Part shown: one piece after another, positions 58,875 through 64,000 of the stretch
Position numbering within the stretch: position 1 is the first letter of the stretch
Layout of the letters: each line of letters begins with the position of its first letter
From: Brachynemurus nebulosus
Taxonomy: Eukaryota; Arthropoda; Insecta; Neuroptera; Myrmeleontidae
DNA: 64,000 bases
Assembly: GCA_035578155.1 (NCBI GenBank)
Contig: JAPWDM010000005.1
Coordinates: 37,844,108 to 37,908,107 of the forward strand
Reading direction: 5' to 3'
The notes under the pieces: model-generated
What the model was told of the DNA's origin: nothing
The model's database searches: none
The model's input: the letters and a program-made list of their open reading frames with translations, nothing else
Position numbers and translations under genes: made by a program

Positions 58875-60572
58875 CAGTCAGCCACACCCGTATTCGTACA
58901 GCAGCATATTTACTCATATAATAAATTTTAACCAAATGGATTCCCATAATTTTCCACAAATTTGAACTTTTTTGTTTATAATATTAATATCTGGATCTTC
59001 TACTTCCTATATAAGTTAAAAAAATTTCATTAATAGTTTTTTAAAAAAAAAAATTTCTAAGAAAAATGTTATGCATGCAATTTGTATCAACATGTCCAAC
59101 GCCACATTCGTCTTCGTACACCTTAAAATTTGATAAATATTTTTATATGTTTCAAAAATTAATTACTTTATTTTCAAATTTAGAAGTATATTTACGTAGG
59201 TATGTACCTTTATTTTAAATAAACATAAAATATAATAATCCTCAAGGTCGATTTTTCCATATATTTACTGAAAAATTAAAGGAATTTCAATAGAGACCAA
59301 AAAATCGATTATGGATCTATGCTACCAAAATAAATTTTTCAGAAAGGACTTAAATTGTAAGTAGGCGACTATTTAACACTTAATATGTCATAAAGGACCA
59401 CAAACAGGATCATAAATTAGAAAATAACTCTTGAAATATGGATAAAAAATACTACATCTTGTTCTAAATTGTCATTTTTGAATGAATAAATTAACAAAAA
59501 TCCACCAAAGAGCCCTAAAATGGTCAGGATAAGGTGAAAGGATTACATAGCAAAGAAATTTCGCACCGAAAGAATTTCTCACGTTATTAAAACACGTGAT
59601 ATATACCGTGGGAAAAAATGCATGTAAATAACATATATAAACAAGGATAAATAGACTGTTCCAGAAACTACATAAATAAGGATTCTGAATCTCGATGTAA
59701 CAAAATATTCCCAGATAAACGTAAAATTAAGATTTTCATCATTGACCATGTCCTTAAATCCTTATTTTCCTACATTTTAGAGCAATATAAGTTTTATTAT
59801 TTATTTATGTTACTTATCACGTACATTCCCACGGTATATATCACGTCTTTCAATAACGCGAGAAATTCTTCCAGGACAAAAATACTTTGCTAAGTAACCT
59901 TTTCACTTAATCCTGACCATTCTATCATTCTTTTATGGATTTTTGTTAATTTTTTCATTAAAAAATGACAATTTAGTGTAAGATGTAATATTCTTTATCC
60001 ATATTTCAAGAGTTATTTTCTAATTTATTATCCTGTTGGTTACCCTTTATGACAAATTAAATGTGAAATAGTTGTTCACTTATTATTTAAGAGGTTTAAG
60101 GACTTTCTGTAGGAATTTATTTTATTAGCATACATCAATAACAATTGCTTGAACTCCATTAAAATTTTTCTATTTTTTCGGCAAATTAATCAAAAATTTG
60201 ACCTTAAGGATTATTAAATTTTATGTTTATTTAAAATAAAGGTACATACCTACGTAAATATACTTCTAAATTTGAAAATCAAGTAATTAATTTTTCAAAC
60301 ATATAAAAATATTTATCAAATTTTATGGTGTACGAATACGAATGTGGCGTTGGACATGTTGATACAAATTGCATGCATAACATTTTTCTTGAGAATTTTT
60401 TTTTAAAAACTATTAATGAAATTTTTTTAGCTTGTATAGGAAGTAGAAGATCCAAATATTAATATTATAAACAAAAAATTTCAAATTTGTGGGAAATTAT
60501 GAAAATTCACTTGGTTTAAATTTTGTCATATGAGAAAATATGCTGCTGTACGAATACGAGTGTGGCTGACTG
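58875..60572. mobile_element. Giant foldback element with TA target duplication
   Basis: CAGTCAGCCACACCCGTATT at the left and AATACGAGTGTGGCTGACTG at the right are outermost, with TA at both edges. Complementarity runs inward for most of each arm of roughly 800 bp. For example GTCCAACGCCACATTCGTC (59094) pairs with AATGTGGCGTTGGAC (60341), and ATATACCGTGGGAA (59601) pairs with TTCCCACGGTATAT (59826). A short stretch near 59830-59880, read on the minus strand, gives GRISRVIERRDIYRG, vaguely like a Tc1 helix-turn-helix. The arms may thus be two inverted copies of a transposase 5' region, but this is weak. Confidence 0.85.
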
Positions 60573-60827
60573 TACATAATTAGCTTTAATAAAAACAAGT
60601 CGTCAAGTGCAAGTTGTACTTGCGCTAACAGTGTTCCGTACAATCAGTTGTTTCATCAGTGTTCCGTACAATCAGGAATTTTTTAAAACGGGATGTGAAG
60701 GTGGATAAAATATTTTTCCTAATAAATAAATCTTATTCCTAAAGTATAACCTATTTTTTGATTTCAGAACGATCGTGTTCGTATGTGTCACATCGTGAAC
60801 GTATGTGTCCGGACTGTTATATTTTAA

Positions 60828-61728
60828 CGCTAGAATCATACGTTGGTCTACGAGAAACGTTAATCATACATCGACATCGTTTTGACGGATGGACTTTTTG
60901 CGGAGAGTTTTAGAGTTTATTTGCAAAAAACATTTTTTTTGACATAACAATACTACAAAAGGGAACAAAATATTTAAAAAAATTGGATTTGGAAAAATTT
61001 CTTAATGTAAATATTTATTAATTTTTTTAATCTTTTTATCAAAGCATATTTTCATTATAAAAATTAAAAAATAGATAAATACATCAATTGTAATAATTAA
61101 TTTATGAACTATTATGAGTCAGTGGACATGTGTGACTTTACAGAATGTGAAATTTCTCAGTCATAAATATTCCTATAGATATGTAGTTATTTCCCCATTA
61201 GGCACATTTGTAAATTTTCTAAAATTTGTTAGTAATTTTTCGAATAAGATCTCAAAAAATAATAAAAATTAAAATATTTTCCACAAAATAAATTGTTAAT
61301 CTTTTATTAAGTCATTCGAAATACATTCTGTAGTTTTCGATTCAATATATTAAAACTTCAGTATTATGTCGTCTCTATAAGTCAAACAGCTGTAATCATC
61401 TTTCACATTATCATAATCATTGAATGAATTAATTATAACATCCATATCTTTAATAAGTTTTAAAAAAATTAGGAAAACTTTTATACGTAGTGTACAAAAT
61501 CTTCAAAAAAGCATACGTTAATCATACATCGACGTCCTTTTGACGGACACTATTTCAATACAAACAGAACGACAATGACTATAAACAAAATAAATATATG
61601 TGGTGTGTTATAATAACAAATAAGTTAGATAATAGAAATCTTACAGCAAACAAGTAACAACAAGTCGTAGTATTGGAGCAGGTAGAGAAGTTCGTACGTC
61701 GTTTTGACGTGTACGTATGATTCTAGGG
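60828..61728. mobile_element. piggyBac-like non-autonomous element
   Basis: The left end CGCTAGAATCATACGT and the complement of the right end, CCCTAGAATCATACGT, are inverted with one mismatch. TTAA lies exactly at both outer sides (60824-60827 and 61729-61732). CCCTAGAA plus TTAA is a classic piggyBac signature. A subterminal motif, CGTTAATCATACATCGAC followed by TTTTGACGGA, occurs directly at both 60868 and 61517. 901 bp, no transposase. Confidence 0.9.
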
Positions 61729-62209
61729 TTAAGAAGTTTTAGTTATGACCACTGATTGTGAGGAACATTACTTAGTGCGTGTCAAACACGCACTTGACGA
61801 ATTTTTTTTTAACGATTATTCATAAATGCTTAGTACCAATCGTATCAATTCCTTATCAGTTATTAACCTCCATTCCTCCCACTCAGCAGATTAAAAAAAA
61901 GCGAGATAGGGAAGTCCTACAATTGGGTTGTCAGCTTTTTCTATTAGGCACATAAAATTTAACTCTGTACCAAACGCCAAATGTCAGTGATATAATATCG
62001 ATTTATATGTAGATGTTGCAGCTGTATTGTCAAAACCGTTTTATTATAATAACTCTAGTGAAATTATAAAAAAACCAAATATTGTCAACTAATGTTGTCT
62101 CTTACAATACACCTAGTAAATTTTAGTGTTATTATAATTTCGCTAGACTCATTTAGAGAAATTGTGAAGTGTCATGTTTTTTGGCAATATAACCAAATCA
62201 TCTTACAGG

Positions 62210-63070
62210 AAAATATGTGTGGTAAAAGTAAACACGATATGAATCCGAAACTAATGATGTCAAAAAACTACTGAATCGATTTTAAGTAAATTTAGCTTAG
62301 ATATTTACATAAATATGCTTTAGAGTAACCGATAAGAAATTCTTATTTCGTTTAAAAGTTTCCGTGGGTTGTGAATACTAAAATAAACAATGTCTTCACT
62401 ACTATTTCAATAAAATTTTGTGGGGATATTTATATGGTTTAGAATAATTAATAGGATAATTTATATCCTGGTTGAAGGTTCCTACAAGATATGAATACGA
62501 AACTAAGTGGTATCAAAACTACAAAACCGATTTCAATCAAATTTGGTATGAATATCTTTTTGCTTTGGAATAACAAACAGAAAATGTTTATTCCGATTAT
62601 AGGTTCCCATGGCAACCCAAATAAATTATTCAGTCAGGCCAAAATTATTGAAACGATTTCATTCAGTTTTGGCATGGATACTTATACCCCATGGAACAAC
62701 ACATAGGATAATTTTCATCCTGATTAAGAATTCCCTCAGAAAACAAAATAAATTATTCAATCATGTCAGAACTATAGAACAGATTTCAATTAAATTGAAT
62801 TTGTATTTAGAATAACTGCTGGGATAGTTTGTATCCCCATTGAAGGTTCCTCAGGGATATGAATATGAAACTAATTAAAGTCAAAACTACTGATTCGATT
62901 TCAGTCAAATTTGATATGAATACTTCTATATTTTGGAACACGTATGCTATAAATCAGATATTTTTATGTGAATTTCAAAAGAGAATCCTGATGATCTTCA
63001 CAGTACAAGAATTTTAATTTGTATGCCATGGGAAGACTCATCAGGGATATGAACCAGATTATATTAGTAT
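62210..63070. repeat. Degenerate tandem repeat (~130-150-bp unit)
   Basis: Successive units share GATATGAATACGAAACTAA, TCAAAACTACT, CGATTTCARTCAAATTTGRT, ATGAATAC, then TGGAACA and GGATAATTTWTATCC plus GAAGGTTCC. Units begin near 62235, 62490, 62640, 62760 and 62855, so spacing is irregular and divergence is high. ORFs at 62092-62815 are translations of these units. Looser matches continue to about 63560. Confidence 0.75.
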
Positions 63071-64000
63071 TTGAGCTTTAAACCCTAGATTACCCCTTAA
63101 TGACAATTTTACTAGAGTTAATAATAAAAAGCTGAAAAATATTCTAAATTGAAATCTTATTATGTGTCCGGTTTTTCATTTAGAAAACCGGGATAAAACT
63201 AGTGTACATATTAATTCACAATAAAGTAGTTCAACTGCTTTGTTATAATTACAATAAATTCCATGTTCCTATAGAACGATATCTCGAAAAAAACGGAGCA
63301 GCAATTTAAAATCATTTCTAAAGTATTTAGTCAATCAATAAACAATCTAAAGAAAATCAGCATTAATAGTTTATGAAATAGTAGCTCATTTCCCACGGGA
63401 ACCTTCAACCTGTAAAAAAAGTATACCAAATATTTATTAAGGTATATACCAATACTAAATTTGATTAAAATTGTTTCAGTAGTTTTGATATTATTTTTTA
63501 TCGTAATAGTAGTCGATAGGAACTTTCAAACGGGATACAGATTATTCCGTTAGTTATTAAGGTTGTTCTGACATGAGGGCTGACTGAAGAAAAAATTATA
63601 AAAATTTGCATACCGATTCTCAAAAAGGTATTTTACCATCCTATGAAAGAACCAAAAAATTTGGTCGCTGAGAGTCGAGAAAAAAATTACCAAAGTTGAG
63701 TGAAAATGCACGGGTTCTTATGGAGACATGTGAATTTTTTTGTTTCGAATTTAAAAAAAAAAATAGTTCTAATAAAGAGAATTAAATAAAAAACTGATAT
63801 GATATAGTTTAACCAGTAAAGAATCGATACTCAAAATTTAGTTGCAATCCGGTCGACTAAACTTTAAATTTTTTGATTTAACGTAACGAAAACGTCTAAA
63901 GTAGCAATAACATCGGCAACAGTGCAAGCTATTGAAATCAAAATATTGAGAGGAGGGGTTTTCGTGTATCATTAAATCCGGTTAACCTCATTTTATTTTT
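63071..64000. other. Intergenic sequence, no gene seen
   Basis: This is AT-rich sequence running to the window edge. Some phrases (GGAACCTTCAA, TTTGATTAAAATTGTTTCAG) echo the preceding tandem repeat in inverted orientation. No coding region was recognised. Confidence 0.4.

Noticed and set aside
62092..62815. Three overlapping ORFs near 62.1-62.8 kb
   Set aside because: They share repeated phrases because they translate successive units of a degenerate tandem repeat.

Overview
This is an AT-rich nuclear genome segment from an insect. The evidence is spliced genes with GT/AG introns, a eukaryotic tRNA-Leu with a long variable arm, an insect-type tango (ARNT) protein, and heavy loading with DNA transposon remnants. 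I cannot place the order or species from sequence alone.

Layout: a partial minus-strand gene for an acidic/basic low-complexity protein (1-1988) sits head to head with the two-exon plus-strand Asterix gene (2789-3416; PAT-complex subunit, WDR83OS family). A minus-strand FLVCR-type major-facilitator transporter follows in eight coding exons. Its last five exons are at 7016-8103 and its first three at 19956-22100. The complete minus-strand tango/ARNT gene (two coding exons, 11735-14265) lies inside the 11.85-kb intron between these two groups, in the same orientation as its host. An intronless axonemal dynein light chain 1 gene (DNAL1) is at 29942-30526 (minus), and a tRNA-Leu(TAA) gene is at 39815-39898 (minus). 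Four further short segments (35.9, 40.3, 40.5 and 49.2 kb) look like possible exons of genes I do not recognise.

The rest is mostly repeats. At least nine hAT-type non-autonomous elements can be delimited by 8-bp target duplications, six of them exact; one keeps a broken hAT C-terminal dimerisation domain. There are also TTAA-flanked piggyBac/Kolobok-like elements, TA-flanked Tc1/mariner/pogo-like elements, and two giant foldback palindromes (1.9 kb at 3913-5796 and 1.7 kb at 58875-60572). A 206-bp near-perfect hairpin lies inside another terminal-inverted-repeat element. A 120-bp satellite array (about 17.1-19.0 kb) lies in the FLVCR intron, and a degenerate minisatellite is at 62.2-63.1 kb. 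Several insertions are nested, so their relative order can be read.

The genes do not form one pathway: ER membrane-protein biogenesis (Asterix), heme/choline-type transport (FLVCR), bHLH-PAS transcription (tango) and ciliary motility (DNAL1). No CRISPR, prophage or bacterial operon structure is present. The most notable architecture is the same-strand nested tango gene and the two long palindromes. I see no convincing new multi-gene system.
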